NCBI RefSeq assembly: GCF_000467105.1
Contig: NZ_BATI01000037.1
Span: forward strand, 1-58,631
Direction: 5' to 3'
Origin: Aquipseudomonas alcaligenes NBRC 14159
GTDB lineage: Bacteria > Pseudomonadota > Gammaproteobacteria > Pseudomonadales > Pseudomonadaceae
DNA length: 58,631 nucleotides
Positions 40,224-49,555 of the stretch are shown here, piece after piece (the stretch's first letter is position 1; each line of letters starts with the position of its first letter). Both the position numbers and the translations under genes were made by a program. Under the pieces are notes generated by a model. The model worked only from the letters and a program-made list of their open reading frames with translations, was not told the origin of the DNA and made no database searches.

Positions 40224-42146
40224 ATGAGTATATTCAGCCACTTCCAGCAACGATTCGAGGCGACTCGGCAGGAAGAATATTCCCTGCAGGAATATCTGGA
40301 GCTGTGCAAAACCGACCGCAGCGCCTATGCCACCGCAGCCGAACGCATGCTGATGGCCATAGGTTCGCCCGAGTTGCTCGACACCTCGGTCGACCCACGG
40401 CTGTCGCGGATCTTCTCCAACAAGGTGATCCGCCGTTATCCGGCCTTCGCCGACTTCCACGGCATGGAAGAGTGCATCGACCAGATCGTCTCCTACTTCC
40501 GCCATGCCGCCCAGGGCCTGGAGGAGAAGAAGCAGATCCTCTACCTGCTGGGTCCGGTGGGCGGCGGCAAGTCCTCGCTGGCCGAGAAGCTCAAGCAGCT
40601 GATGGAACACATCCCCTTCTATGCCATCAAGGGCTCGCCGGTGTTCGAGTCGCCGCTCGGCCTGTTCAACGCCGACGAGGACGGCAAGATTCTCGAAGAG
40701 GAGTACGGCATCCCGCAGCGCTACCTGCGCTCGATCATGTCGCCCTGGGCGACCAAGCGCCTCAACGAATTCGGCGGCGACATCAGCAAGTTCCGCGTGG
40801 TCAAGCTGCACCCCTCGATCCTCAACCAGATCGCCATCGCCAAGACCGAGCCGGGCGACGAGAACAACCAGGACATCTCCGCCCTGGTCGGCAAGGTGGA
40901 TATCCGCAAGCTCGAGGAATACCCGCAGAACGACGCCGATGCCTACAGCTACTCGGGCGCGCTGTGCCGGGCCAACCAGGGCCTGATGGAGTTCGTCGAG
41001 ATGTTCAAGGCACCGATCAAGGTGCTGCACCCGCTGCTGACCGCCACCCAGGAGGGCAACTACAACAGCACCGAGGGCCTTGGCGGCCTGCCCTACAGCG
41101 GCATCATCCTGGCCCACTCCAACGAGTCGGAGTGGCACAGCTTCCGCAACAACAAGAACAACGAGGCCTTCATCGACCGCATCTACATCGTCAAGGTGCC
41201 GTACTGCCTGCGGGTCACCGACGAGGTGCGCATCTACGACAAGCTGCTGATCAACAGCTCGCTGGCCAACGCCCACTGCGCCCCGGACACCCTGAAGATG
41301 CTGGCGCAGTTCTCCGTACTGAGCCGCCTGAAGGAGCCGGAGAACTCCAACATCTACTCGAAGATGCGCGTCTACGACGGCGAAAACCTCAAGGACACCG
41401 ACCCCAAGGCCAAGTCGATTCAGGAATACCGCGACAGCGCCGGCGTCGACGAGGGCATGAACGGCCTGTCGACCCGCTTCGCCTTCAAGATCCTGTCCAA
41501 GGTGTTCAACTTCGACCCGCACGAGATCGCCGCCAACCCGGTGCACCTGTTGTACGTGCTGGAACAGCAGATCGAGCAGGAGCAGTTCCCCGCCGAGATG
41601 CGCGAGCGCTACCTTCGCTACATCAAGGAGTACCTGGCGCCGCGCTACATCGAGTTCATCGGCAAGGAAATCCAGACCGCCTACCTGGAGTCCTACAGCG
41701 AGTACGGGCAGAACATCTTCGACCGCTACGTGCTGTACGCCGACTTCTGGATCCAGGACCAGGAATACCGCGACCCGGAAACCGGCGAGATTCTCAACCG
41801 CGTGGCCCTCAACGAGGAGCTGGAGAAGATCGAGAAACCGGCCGGCATCAGCAACCCGAAGGACTTCCGCAACGAGATCGTCAACTTCGTGCTGCGCGCC
41901 CGCGCCAACAACAACGGCAAGAACCCCACCTGGCTCAGCTACGAGAAGCTGCGGGTGGTCATCGAGAAGAAGATGTTCTCCAACACCGAGGACCTGCTGC
42001 CGGTCATCAGCTTCAACGCCAAGGCCAGCAAGGAGGATCAGCAGAAGCACAACGACTTCGTCAAACGCATGGTCGAGCGCGGCTACACCGAGAAGCAGGT
42101 GCGCCTGCTGTCGGAATGGTATCTGCGGGTGCGCAAGTCGCAGTAG
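40224..42146 (+). CDS. prkA: PrkA-family serine protein kinase / AAA+ protein
   Basis: 640 residues, the standard length. The N-terminal AAA+ domain has Walker A GPVGGGKSSL (110-119) and the C-terminal part resembles eukaryotic protein kinases. Its E. coli relative YeaG sustains fitness in nitrogen starvation, and the B. subtilis protein has been reported with both kinase and protease activity. The start at 40224 (MSIFSHFQQRFE) fits homologues. Its partners YeaH and YcgB follow directly, a module repeated across proteobacteria. Confidence 0.93.
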   Translation: MSIFSHFQQRFEATRQEEYSLQEYLELCKTDRSAYATAAERMLMAIGSPELLDTSVDPRLSRIFSNKVIRRYPAFADFHGMEECIDQIVSYFRHAAQGLEEKKQILYLLGPVGGGKSSLAEKLKQLMEHIPFYAIKGSPVFESPLGLFNADEDGKILEEEYGIPQRYLRSIMSPWATKRLNEFGGDISKFRVVKLHPSILNQIAIAKTEPGDENNQDISALVGKVDIRKLEEYPQNDADAYSYSGALCRANQGLMEFVEMFKAPIKVLHPLLTATQEGNYNSTEGLGGLPYSGIILAHSNESEWHSFRNNKNNEAFIDRIYIVKVPYCLRVTDEVRIYDKLLINSSLANAHCAPDTLKMLAQFSVLSRLKEPENSNIYSKMRVYDGENLKDTDPKAKSIQEYRDSAGVDEGMNGLSTRFAFKILSKVFNFDPHEIAANPVHLLYVLEQQIEQEQFPAEMRERYLRYIKEYLAPRYIEFIGKEIQTAYLESYSEYGQNIFDRYVLYADFWIQDQEYRDPETGEILNRVALNEELEKIEKPAGISNPKDFRNEIVNFVLRARANNNGKNPTWLSYEKLRVVIEKKMFSNTEDLLPVISFNAKASKEDQQKHNDFVKRMVERGYTEKQVRLLSEWYLRVRKSQ

Positions 42147-42262
42147 TCTGCCATCGGCGTCGCGGCAAGACCGCGGCGCCGGTCGCCGCGCGCCCGCAAG
42201 GGCGAGCGTGCCATGAACCTGCTCGCCGGCTCGCTGCCTGGGGCAGGTTCTAAGGAGAAGTC

Positions 42263-43534
42263 ATGAGCTATGTGATCGACCGGCGCCTGAACGGCAAGAA
42301 CAAGAGCACGGTAAACCGCCAGCGCTTCCTGCGGCGTTACCGTGAGCACATCAAGAAGGCCGTCGAGGAGGCGGTCAGCCGGCGCTCCATCACCGACATG
42401 GAGCACGGCGAGCAGATCAGCATTCCCGGCCGCGACATCGACGAGCCGGTGCTCCATCACGGCCGCGGCGGACGGCAGACCGTCGTCCATCCCGGCAACA
42501 AGGAGTTCAACGCCGGCGACCACGTGCAACGCCCGCAGGGTGGTGGCGGTGGCCGCGGCTCCGGCAAGGCGAGCAACTCCGGCGAAGGCATGGACGAGTT
42601 CGTGTTCCAGATCACCCAGGAGGAATTCCTCGACTTCATGTTCGAGGACCTGGAGCTGCCCAACCTGATCAAGCGCCACCTGACCGGAACCGACACCTTC
42701 AAGACGGTGCGCGCCGGCATCAGCAACGAGGGCAACCCCTCGCGCATCAACATCGTCCGCACCCTGCGTTCGGCCCATGCCCGGCGCATCGCCCTGTCAG
42801 GCTCCAGCCGCGCCAAGCTGCGCGAGGCCAAGGCCGAGCTGGAACGCCTGCGCCGCGAGGAGCCGGACAACTTCGGCGACATTCAGACGGTGGAGGCGGA
42901 GATCGAGCGCCTGAGTGCGCGCATCCACCGCGTGCCGTTCCTCGACACCTTCGACCTCAAGTACAACCTGCTGGTGAAGCAGCCCAACCCCAGCTCCAAG
43001 GCGGTGATGTTCTGCCTGATGGACGTCTCCGGCTCCATGACCCAGGCCACCAAGGACATCGCCAAGCGCTTCTTCATCCTGCTCTACCTGTTCCTCAAGC
43101 GGAACTACGAACGCATCGAGGTGGTGTTCATCCGCCACCACACCAGCGCCAAAGAGGTCGACGAAGAGGAGTTCTTCTACTCCCGCGAGACCGGCGGCAC
43201 CATCGTCTCCAGCGCGCTCAAGCTGATGCAGGAGATCATGGCCGAGCGCTACCCGGTCAACGAGTGGAACATCTACGGTGCCCAGGCCTCGGACGGGGAC
43301 AACTGGAACGACGACTCGCCGGTATGCCGCGACATCCTGATCAACCAGATCATGCCGTTCATGCAGTACTTCACCTACGTCGAGATCACCCCGCGCGAGC
43401 ATCAGGCGCTGTGGTACGAGTACGAACAGGTCAGCGAGACCTTCCCCTCCTCCTTCGCCCAGCAGCAGCTGGTTTCCGCCGCCGACATCTACCCGGTGTT
43501 CCGCGAGCTGTTCCAGCGCCGCATGGTCACCTGA
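42263..43534 (+). CDS. yeaH: YeaH/DUF444 von Willebrand A-domain protein
   Basis: 423 residues. A charged N-terminus with a glycine-rich stretch (about 92-108) precedes a von Willebrand A domain whose metal motif DVSGS (254-258) is intact. The family always accompanies PrkA; together they resemble MoxR-ATPase/VWA pairs that remodel other proteins. A strong ribosome site (AAGGAGAAG) precedes the ATG, 116 bases after prkA. Confidence 0.92.
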   Translation: MSYVIDRRLNGKNKSTVNRQRFLRRYREHIKKAVEEAVSRRSITDMEHGEQISIPGRDIDEPVLHHGRGGRQTVVHPGNKEFNAGDHVQRPQGGGGGRGSGKASNSGEGMDEFVFQITQEEFLDFMFEDLELPNLIKRHLTGTDTFKTVRAGISNEGNPSRINIVRTLRSAHARRIALSGSSRAKLREAKAELERLRREEPDNFGDIQTVEAEIERLSARIHRVPFLDTFDLKYNLLVKQPNPSSKAVMFCLMDVSGSMTQATKDIAKRFFILLYLFLKRNYERIEVVFIRHHTSAKEVDEEEFFYSRETGGTIVSSALKLMQEIMAERYPVNEWNIYGAQASDGDNWNDDSPVCRDILINQIMPFMQYFTYVEITPREHQALWYEYEQVSETFPSSFAQQQLVSAADIYPVFRELFQRRMVT

Positions 43535-43544
43535 GGAACGCCCC

Positions 43545-45101
43545 ATGAGCGCCAGACGCCAGCCCCTCTCCACCGGCTCGGAATGGACCTTCGACCTGAT
43601 CCGCCAGTATGACAAGGAGATCGCGCGCATCGCCGAGCGCTATGCGCTGGACACCTACCCCAACCAGATCGAGGTGATCACCGCCGAGCAGATGATGGAC
43701 GCCTACGCCTCGGTCGGCATGCCGCTGGGTTACCACCACTGGTCCTACGGCAAGCACTTCCTGGCCACCGAGAAGGGCTACTCGCGCGGGCAGATGGGCC
43801 TGGCCTACGAGATCGTGATCAACTCCGATCCGTGCATCGCCTACCTGATGGAAGAGAACACCATGTGCATGCAGGCCCTGGTGATCGCCCATGCCTGCTA
43901 CGGCCACAACAGCTTCTTCAAGGGCAACTACCTGTTCCGCACCTGGACCGACGCCAGCTCGATCATCGACTACCTGGTGTTCGCCAAGCAGTACATCATG
44001 CAGTGCGAGGAGCGCCACGGCATCGACGCCGTGGAAGAGCTGCTCGACTCCTGCCACGCCCTGATGAACTATGGCGTGGACCGCTACAAGCGCCCCTACC
44101 CGATCTCCGCCGAGGAAGAGCGGCGCCGCCAGAAGGAGCGCGAGGAGCACCTGCAGAAGCAGATCAACGACCTCTGGCGCACCATCCCCAAGAGCGCCAG
44201 CAAGGGCCACGACCAGGACAGCAAGCGCTGGCCAGCCGAACCGCAGGAAAACATCCTGTACTTCCTGGAGAAGCACGCGCCGCTGCTGGAGCCCTGGCAG
44301 CGCGAGGTGATCCGCATCGTGCGCAAGATCGCCCAGTACTTCTACCCACAGCGCCAGACCCAGGTGATGAACGAGGGCTGGGCGACCTTCTGGCACTACA
44401 CCCTGATGAACGACCTGTACGACGAGGGCCTGGTCACCGAAGGCTTCATGATGGAGTTCCTGCAGTCGCACACCGGGGTCATCTACCAGCCAGGCTTCGA
44501 CAGTCCCTACTACAGCGGCATCAACCCCTACACCCTGGGCTTCGCCATCTACAGCGACCTGCGCCGCATGTGCGAACACCCCACCGAAGAGGACAAGCGC
44601 TGGTTCCCGGACATCGCCGGCAGCGACTGGCTGAGCACCCTCAAGTTCGCCATGGCCAACTTCAAGGACGAGAGCTTCATCCTGCAGTTCCTCTCGCCCA
44701 AGGTGATCCGCGACCTCAAGCTGTTCAGCGTGCTCGACGACGACCAGAAGGACGACCTGCTGATCCCCGCCATCCACGACGAGCCCGGCTATCGGCAGAT
44801 CCGCGAAACCCTGGCCGCCCAGTACAACCTGGGCAACCGAGAACCCAACGTGCAGATCTGGAGCGTGGATCGCCGCGGTGATCGCTCCCTGACCCTGCGC
44901 CACTTCCAGCATGATCGCAAACCGCTGGGCGACTCGACCCAGGAAGTGCTCAAGCACCTGCACCGCCTGTGGGGCTTCGACATCCACCTGGAAAGCCTGC
45001 GCGGCGATCATATCGTCGGCGTCCAGCACGTGCCGCCGCGCAGCGAGCACAGCGAGGACAACGACTACCCGCGCCTGGACCTGGTGATTCCCCCCATCTG
45101 A
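43545..45101 (+). CDS. ycgB: SpoVR/YcgB family protein
   Basis: 518 residues, full length. B. subtilis SpoVR is needed for spore cortex formation; in Gram-negative bacteria the protein is a stress-associated partner of PrkA and YeaH with unknown biochemistry. Conserved stretches include YPNQIEVITAEQMMDAY, HACYGHNSFFKGN and NEGWATFWHYTLMNDLYD; the HACYGHN and NEGWATFWH motifs with paired histidines and glutamate could bind metal. It starts 10 bases after yeaH. Confidence 0.92.
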   Translation: MSARRQPLSTGSEWTFDLIRQYDKEIARIAERYALDTYPNQIEVITAEQMMDAYASVGMPLGYHHWSYGKHFLATEKGYSRGQMGLAYEIVINSDPCIAYLMEENTMCMQALVIAHACYGHNSFFKGNYLFRTWTDASSIIDYLVFAKQYIMQCEERHGIDAVEELLDSCHALMNYGVDRYKRPYPISAEEERRRQKEREEHLQKQINDLWRTIPKSASKGHDQDSKRWPAEPQENILYFLEKHAPLLEPWQREVIRIVRKIAQYFYPQRQTQVMNEGWATFWHYTLMNDLYDEGLVTEGFMMEFLQSHTGVIYQPGFDSPYYSGINPYTLGFAIYSDLRRMCEHPTEEDKRWFPDIAGSDWLSTLKFAMANFKDESFILQFLSPKVIRDLKLFSVLDDDQKDDLLIPAIHDEPGYRQIRETLAAQYNLGNREPNVQIWSVDRRGDRSLTLRHFQHDRKPLGDSTQEVLKHLHRLWGFDIHLESLRGDHIVGVQHVPPRSEHSEDNDYPRLDLVIPPI

Positions 45102-45166
45102 CGTCCGGATGGGCGCCTCGCCCGGCGCTTTTCGCTTATCCTCCGCGGCAACGGAGGACTTCATTC

Positions 45167-46399
45167 ATGCAGATCTACAAAGTCGGCGGCGCCGTGCGCG
45201 ACCGCCTGCTCGGCCGGCCCGTCAGCGATATCGACTGGGTGGTGGTCGGCGCCAGCGCCGAAGCCATGCAGGCCCGGGGCTTTCGCCCGGTGGGCGCGGA
45301 CTTCCCGGTCTTTCTGCATCCCGACAGCGGCGAGGAGTACGCCCTCGCCCGCACCGAGCGCAAATCCGGCCAGGGTTATGGCGGCTTCACCTTTCACGCC
45401 AGTCCGGACGTCACTCTGGAAGAAGACCTGATCCGCCGCGACCTGACCATCAATGCCATGGCCGAGGACGATCAGGGCCATATCACCGACCCCTATGGCG
45501 GCCAGCGCGACCTTGAAGCGCGCCTCCTGCGCCATGTCTCCCCGGCCTTCGCCGAAGACCCGTTACGCGTGCTGCGTGTCGCCCGTTTCGCCGCGCGCTA
45601 CGCACCGCTGGGCTTCAGCGTGGCGCCGGAAACCCTGGCGCTGATGCGCCAGCTCGCCGAGTCCGGCGAGCTACAGGCGCTGACCGCCGAGCGCAGCTGG
45701 AAGGAAATTTCCCGCGCGCTGATGGAGCCGCGCCCCGATGTGTTCATCCAGGTGCTGCGCGACTGCGGCGCCCTGGCCGAGCTGCTGCCGGAACTCGATG
45801 CCCTGTTCGGCATCCCGCAGACGGCAGCCCATCACCCCGAGGTGGACACCGGGGTGCACTGCCTGATGGTGCTGCAGCAGTGCGCCCTGCATGAACAGCC
45901 GCTGAGCGTGCGCTGGGCCTGCCTGCTGCATGACCTGGGCAAGGGCCGTACGCCGCCGGCCGAATGGCCACGCCACATCGCCCATGAGCATCGCGGGCTC
46001 AAGCTGATCGACGCGGTCAACCAGCGCTGCAAGGCACCGCGCGACTGCGCCGAACTGGCCCTGCTGGTCGGCGAGTACCACACCCACGGCCATCGTGCCC
46101 TGGAGCTGCGCGCCAATACCCTGCTGGAGTTGCTGCAGAGCTTCGACGTCTACCGCCGGCCGCAGCGCTTCGAGGAATTCATCGCTGCCTGCGAAATGGA
46201 CGCCCGCGGCCGTCTGGGCCTGGAGGAGCGCGCCTACCCGCAGGCCGAGTACCTGCGCGGTGCCATGCAGGCGGCTCGTGCGGTGCACGTGCAGCCATTG
46301 CTGGAGCGCGGCCTGAAGGGCGCAGAGCTGGGCGAAGCGCTCAAGGGCGAACGCCTGCAGGCACTCAGGCACTACAAGGAACGCGCGCAGCAGGCGTAG
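45167..46399 (+). CDS. cca: Multifunctional CCA tRNA nucleotidyltransferase
   Basis: Adds and repairs the CCA end of tRNAs. 410 residues: head nucleotidyltransferase motif GGAVRDRLLG with DIDWVVVG, the RRDLTINAMA motif and an HD phosphohydrolase domain (LLHDLGKG near residue 260). Start 45167 follows GGAGG by nine bases. It is convergent with folK across 27 bases with no clear terminator. Confidence 0.94.
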   Translation: MQIYKVGGAVRDRLLGRPVSDIDWVVVGASAEAMQARGFRPVGADFPVFLHPDSGEEYALARTERKSGQGYGGFTFHASPDVTLEEDLIRRDLTINAMAEDDQGHITDPYGGQRDLEARLLRHVSPAFAEDPLRVLRVARFAARYAPLGFSVAPETLALMRQLAESGELQALTAERSWKEISRALMEPRPDVFIQVLRDCGALAELLPELDALFGIPQTAAHHPEVDTGVHCLMVLQQCALHEQPLSVRWACLLHDLGKGRTPPAEWPRHIAHEHRGLKLIDAVNQRCKAPRDCAELALLVGEYHTHGHRALELRANTLLELLQSFDVYRRPQRFEEFIAACEMDARGRLGLEERAYPQAEYLRGAMQAARAVHVQPLLERGLKGAELGEALKGERLQALRHYKERAQQA

Positions 46400-46426
46400 C
46401 CCGGCCCCAGCGCGATTGCCTCCGCG

Positions 46427-46960
46427 CTAGGGCGGGGTCGGATAGGCCTGCAACAGCGCGGCCGGCGTCAGCTCGGCGCCGCGCCAGGCGAAAGGTACCG
46501 GCCACAGCTGCTGGTCGATCTGCGCCGTTGCCCAGAGCTCGGCGAAGGGTTTGCCGGCCACGGGGTGCACCGCCTCCGGCGCCAGCAGCGCCAGCGGCCA
46601 GAGCACGAAGGCGTTCTTCAGAATCTCCGCGCGCGGCAGTTCCAGGCCATCGAAGCTGCCGACCAGGCCGTCGTACAGCAGCACGTCGATATCCAGCGGC
46701 AGCCCCTTGCGCTCGGGCGCGTAGCGACCGTTGTCGGCTTCGATGAACTTGAGGCGGCGATCCAGCTCATGCAGCGACAGCTCGGTGTAGCCGCTGACCA
46801 CCAGGTTGTAGAAATTGCCGCTCTTGATGCCGACCGGACGGCTCTCGAACACCGGCGAGCAACGCAGGTCGCGAACGAACTCGGCGAGGGCGTCGAGCCC
46901 GGCGACCAGGCGCTGCTCGCGCTCGATATTGCTCCCCAGCCCCAGGAAGATCGGTGTCAT
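46427..46960 (-). CDS. folK: 2-amino-4-hydroxy-6-hydroxymethyldihydropteridine pyrophosphokinase
   Basis: Transfers pyrophosphate from ATP to the pterin in folate synthesis. 177 residues with GLGSNIE at the N-terminus, the conserved pterin loop LELPRAEILKNAFVLWPL and PLDIDVLLYDG holding the two metal-binding aspartates. The ATG overlaps the folB stop (ATGA). The C-terminal 30 residues are longer than E. coli FolK. Other folK genes may exist in the genome. Confidence 0.92.
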   Translation of the reverse strand: MTPIFLGLGSNIEREQRLVAGLDALAEFVRDLRCSPVFESRPVGIKSGNFYNLVVSGYTELSLHELDRRLKFIEADNGRYAPERKGLPLDIDVLLYDGLVGSFDGLELPRAEILKNAFVLWPLALLAPEAVHPVAGKPFAELWATAQIDQQLWPVPFAWRGAELTPAALLQAYPTPP

Positions 46961-47310
46961 GGCCGGCTGCGCTCGATTTCCACGCCCACGGCACGCGCCG
47001 CCGGGTTGGCGCCGGGCTTGGTGACCCGCAGGCGCAGCCAGGGTGCACCGAAGTGCGCCAGCAGCTCGGCGGCCAGGCGCTCGGCAAAGGTCTCCACCAG
47101 CTCGAACCGGGCGGCGCGGGCGAAGGCCTGCACATGCTGGTTCACCGCCGCGTAGTCGAGGGCCTGGCTCAGGTCGTCAGTGGCAGCGGCCGGGCGAATG
47201 TCCCAGGCAAACGTCAGGTCCAGGCGCAGGCACTGGCGAATGCCGCGCTCCCAGTCGTACGCCCCGATCAGGGTGTCGACTTCCAGACCCTCGATGAAAA
47301 CCTTGTCCAA
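46957..47310 (-). CDS. folB: Dihydroneopterin aldolase
   Basis: Cleaves dihydroneopterin in folate synthesis. 117 residues with VFIEGLEVDTLIGAYDWER (active-site glutamate) and the conserved lysine in VTKPGANP. I chose TTG at 47310 because GGAG lies seven bases upstream and homologues begin there; GTG at 47328 is the alternative. Coupled to folK by a four-base overlap and divergent from plsY. Confidence 0.92.
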   Translation of the reverse strand: MDKVFIEGLEVDTLIGAYDWERGIRQCLRLDLTFAWDIRPAAATDDLSQALDYAAVNQHVQAFARAARFELVETFAERLAAELLAHFGAPWLRLRVTKPGANPAARAVGVEIERSRP

Positions 47311-47385
47311 ACCTCGTCTCCGCTGCACGACAAGACCCAGGTCCCGCCGCTAGAATCGGGGCTCACTCGCCCCGGAATGGATACC

Positions 47386-47955
47386 ATGTTCTGGCTGCTG
47401 GCACTGCTCGCCTATCTGCTCGGCTCGCTGTCCTTCGCCATCCTGCTCAGCCGCCTGAGCGGCGGCCCCGACCCGCGCGCCAGCGGCTCGGGCAACCCCG
47501 GCGCCACCAACATGCTGCGCATCGCCGGCAAGAAGCTGGCCGTGCTGACCCTGCTGGGCGACCTGCTCAAAGGCCTGCTGCCCGTGCTGGTCGCCTACCT
47601 GCTTGGCCTCGGCGTGCAGCAACAGGCCTGGATCGGCCTGGCCGCCGTGATCGGCCATCTCTACCCGGTCTACTTCCGCTTCCAGGGCGGCAAGGGTGTC
47701 GCCACGGCGGCCGGCATGTTGCTCGGCCTCTATCCGCCGGCGGCACTGCTGGCCCTGGCGAGCTGGGCGCTGACCTTCTACCTGACCCGCACCAGCTCCC
47801 TCGCCTCGCTGATCGCCACACCGCTGACCCTGCCCCTGCTGGCCTGGCAGCAACCGGCGGCGCTGCTGCCGATGTGCGTGCTGACCGGGCTGATCGTCTG
47901 GCGTCATCGCGGCAATCTACGCGACCTCATGGCCGGACGCGAACGGCATTTCTAA
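47386..47955 (+). CDS. plsY: Glycerol-3-phosphate acyltransferase PlsY
   Basis: Uses acyl-phosphate to acylate glycerol-3-phosphate, the first step of phospholipid synthesis. 189 residues, five predicted membrane helices, and the three loops SGNPGATNMLR, GHLYPVYFRFQGGKG and the C-terminal half. The ATG at 47386 is spaced eight bases from GGAA; an in-frame ATG at 47377 is possible. Convergent with tsaD. Confidence 0.94.
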   Translation: MFWLLALLAYLLGSLSFAILLSRLSGGPDPRASGSGNPGATNMLRIAGKKLAVLTLLGDLLKGLLPVLVAYLLGLGVQQQAWIGLAAVIGHLYPVYFRFQGGKGVATAAGMLLGLYPPAALLALASWALTFYLTRTSSLASLIATPLTLPLLAWQQPAALLPMCVLTGLIVWRHRGNLRDLMAGRERHF

Positions 47956-47974
47956 TCGCCGGCCTGAGCCCGGC

Positions 47975-49000
47975 TCATATGGCCGGCAGCTGCTCCATCG
48001 GCCAACGTGCCTGCACCTTGATCTCCGGTCCCTCGTGCTGGCCGGCCAGCAGACGCTGGCAGCCGGCGTAGGCGATCATCGCGCCGTTGTCGGTGCAGAA
48101 GCGCGGGCGGGCGTAGAACACCTTGCCCTTGAGCCCGGTCAGCATGCTTTCCAGGGACTTACGCAGGGCCTGGTTGGCACTCACGCCACCGGCGATCACC
48201 AGGCTGTTCAGGCCGGTCTGCTTGAGCGCGCGCTTGCACTTGATGGTCAGCGTATCGACCACCGCATCCTGGAAGGCGCGGGCGATATCGGCGCGGGTCT
48301 GCTCACTGGCATCGCCGGCGTCGCGGCACTGCTGCCAGGTGTTCAGGGTGAAGGTCTTCAGACCGCTGAAACTGAAATCCAGGCCAGGCCTGTCGGTCAT
48401 CGGCCGCGGGAAGGTGAAGCGCCCTGGCGTCCCGCTTTCCGCCAAACGGGCAATCTCCGGGCCGCCTGGGTAACGCAGCCCCATCAGCTTCGCGGTCTTG
48501 TCGAACGCCTCGCCGGCGGCATCGTCCAGCGACTCGCCGAGCAGCTGATAGCGGCCGATGCCGTCGACCCGTACCAGTTGGGTATGCCCACCGGAAACGA
48601 GCAAGGCGACGAACGGAAAGGCCGGCGGCTGCTCTTCCAGCATCGGCGCCAGCAGGTGGCCTTCCATATGATGCACACCCACGGCCGGAATGCCCCAGGC
48701 GAACGCCAGGGCCTGGGCGCAGGCGGCGCCGACCAGCAGCGCGCCAACCAGCCCGGGGCCGGAGGTGTAAGCGATGGCCTCGATCTGCTCGCGGCTGGCG
48801 CCAGCCTCATCCAGCACCTGGCGGATCAGCGGCAGCATGCGTTTGACGTGGTCGCGCGAAGCGAGCTCCGGCACGACGCCACCATAGACGCGATGCAGAT
48901 CGATCTGACTGAACAACGCGTCGGCCAGCAGGCCGCGCTCGCTGTCGTAGAGCGCGACGCCGGTCTCGTCGCAGGAGGTTTCCAGGCCCAGCACTAGCAT
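47975..49000 (-). CDS. tsaD: tRNA threonylcarbamoyladenosine synthase subunit TsaD
   Basis: Catalytic subunit that attaches threonylcarbamoyl to A37 of ANN-decoding tRNAs. 341 residues with metal histidines H111 and H115 (HHMEGH), the nucleotide motif LVSGGHTQL and GGVSANQALR. It is divergent from rpsU, an arrangement shared with E. coli. AAGG six bases upstream sets the start. Confidence 0.95.
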   Translation of the reverse strand: MLVLGLETSCDETGVALYDSERGLLADALFSQIDLHRVYGGVVPELASRDHVKRMLPLIRQVLDEAGASREQIEAIAYTSGPGLVGALLVGAACAQALAFAWGIPAVGVHHMEGHLLAPMLEEQPPAFPFVALLVSGGHTQLVRVDGIGRYQLLGESLDDAAGEAFDKTAKLMGLRYPGGPEIARLAESGTPGRFTFPRPMTDRPGLDFSFSGLKTFTLNTWQQCRDAGDASEQTRADIARAFQDAVVDTLTIKCKRALKQTGLNSLVIAGGVSANQALRKSLESMLTGLKGKVFYARPRFCTDNGAMIAYAGCQRLLAGQHEGPEIKVQARWPMEQLPAI

Positions 49001-49086
49001 GGGGGACCTTCAACACTGGCTATAAAAGGAGGCGCGCATGATAATCGCCGTCCCCTGGCCCGGCCAGCGCTTTTCGATCAGAGGCT

Positions 49087-49115
49087 TTGCATTCCGCGGC
49101 GCGAGGCGTTAATAT
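49087..49115 (+). promoter_or_regulatory. Predicted promoter of the rpsU-dnaG-rpoD operon
   Basis: -35 TTGCAT (49087-49092), 17-base spacer, -10 TAATAT (49110-49115), giving a leader of about 75 bases before rpsU. It occupies the 199-base divergent region shared with tsaD. Confidence 0.6.
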
Positions 49116-49199
49116 CCGCAGCCCTTGAAAACCGACGTATTCCCGTGCCCTTGCCGGATCGCGTCGTCCATTCGGTAAAACAGTGAAGGTACGACCTGG

Positions 49200-49415
49200 A
49201 TGCCAGCCGTCAAAGTTAAAGAGAACGAACCCTTCGACGTAGCTCTGCGTCGTTTCAAGCGCTCCTGCGAAAAAGCCGGTGTCCTGGCTGAAGTCCGCAG
49301 CCGCGAGTTCTACGAAAAGCCGACCACCGAGCGCAAGCGCAAGGCTGCTGCCGCTGTTAAGCGTCACGCCAAGAAAGTGCAGCGCGAGCAGCGTCGCCGC
49401 GAGCGCCTGTACTGA
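49200..49415 (+). CDS. rpsU: 30S ribosomal protein S21
   Basis: 71-residue basic small-subunit protein involved in mRNA initiation. MPAVKVKENEPFDVALRRFK and the arginine/lysine-rich C-terminus are nearly invariant in the family. First gene of the classical macromolecular-synthesis operon; followed by a strong hairpin before dnaG. Confidence 0.97.
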   Translation: MPAVKVKENEPFDVALRRFKRSCEKAGVLAEVRSREFYEKPTTERKRKAAAAVKRHAKKVQREQRRRERLY

Positions 49416-49443
49416 GTTATCAGTCGCGCCGCTAAAGGCTTGC

Positions 49444-49475
49444 GCAAAGCCCGGCTTCGGCCGGGCTTTGCATTT
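49444..49475 (+). terminator. Internal hairpin between rpsU and dnaG
   Basis: A perfect 12-bp stem GCAAAGCCCGGC/GCCGGGCTTTGC closed by a C(TTCG)G tetraloop, among the most stable RNA loops, followed by a short ATTTC tail. The weak T-run suits partial termination, as at the E. coli T1 site that lowers dnaG relative to rpsU. Confidence 0.82.
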
Positions 49476-49555
49476 CTGACTCCGCGTCGCCGTCCGGCGA
49501 TGATCGGAGTTTTTTCGTTTATGCTGCCGCCTTTCTTCTTCCACGCTGACGAGCC

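Noticed and set aside
39426..42050. 874-codon open frame on the minus strand opposite glpE and prkA
   Set aside because: Antisense shadow of the highly GC-biased prkA; its translation is low-complexity and lacks domains, while prkA matches a known family at full length.
40304..42253. 649-codon plus-strand frame overlapping prkA in another phase
   Set aside because: Arginine/proline/glutamine-rich translation with no recognisable motif; the prkA frame has Walker A and normal codon use.
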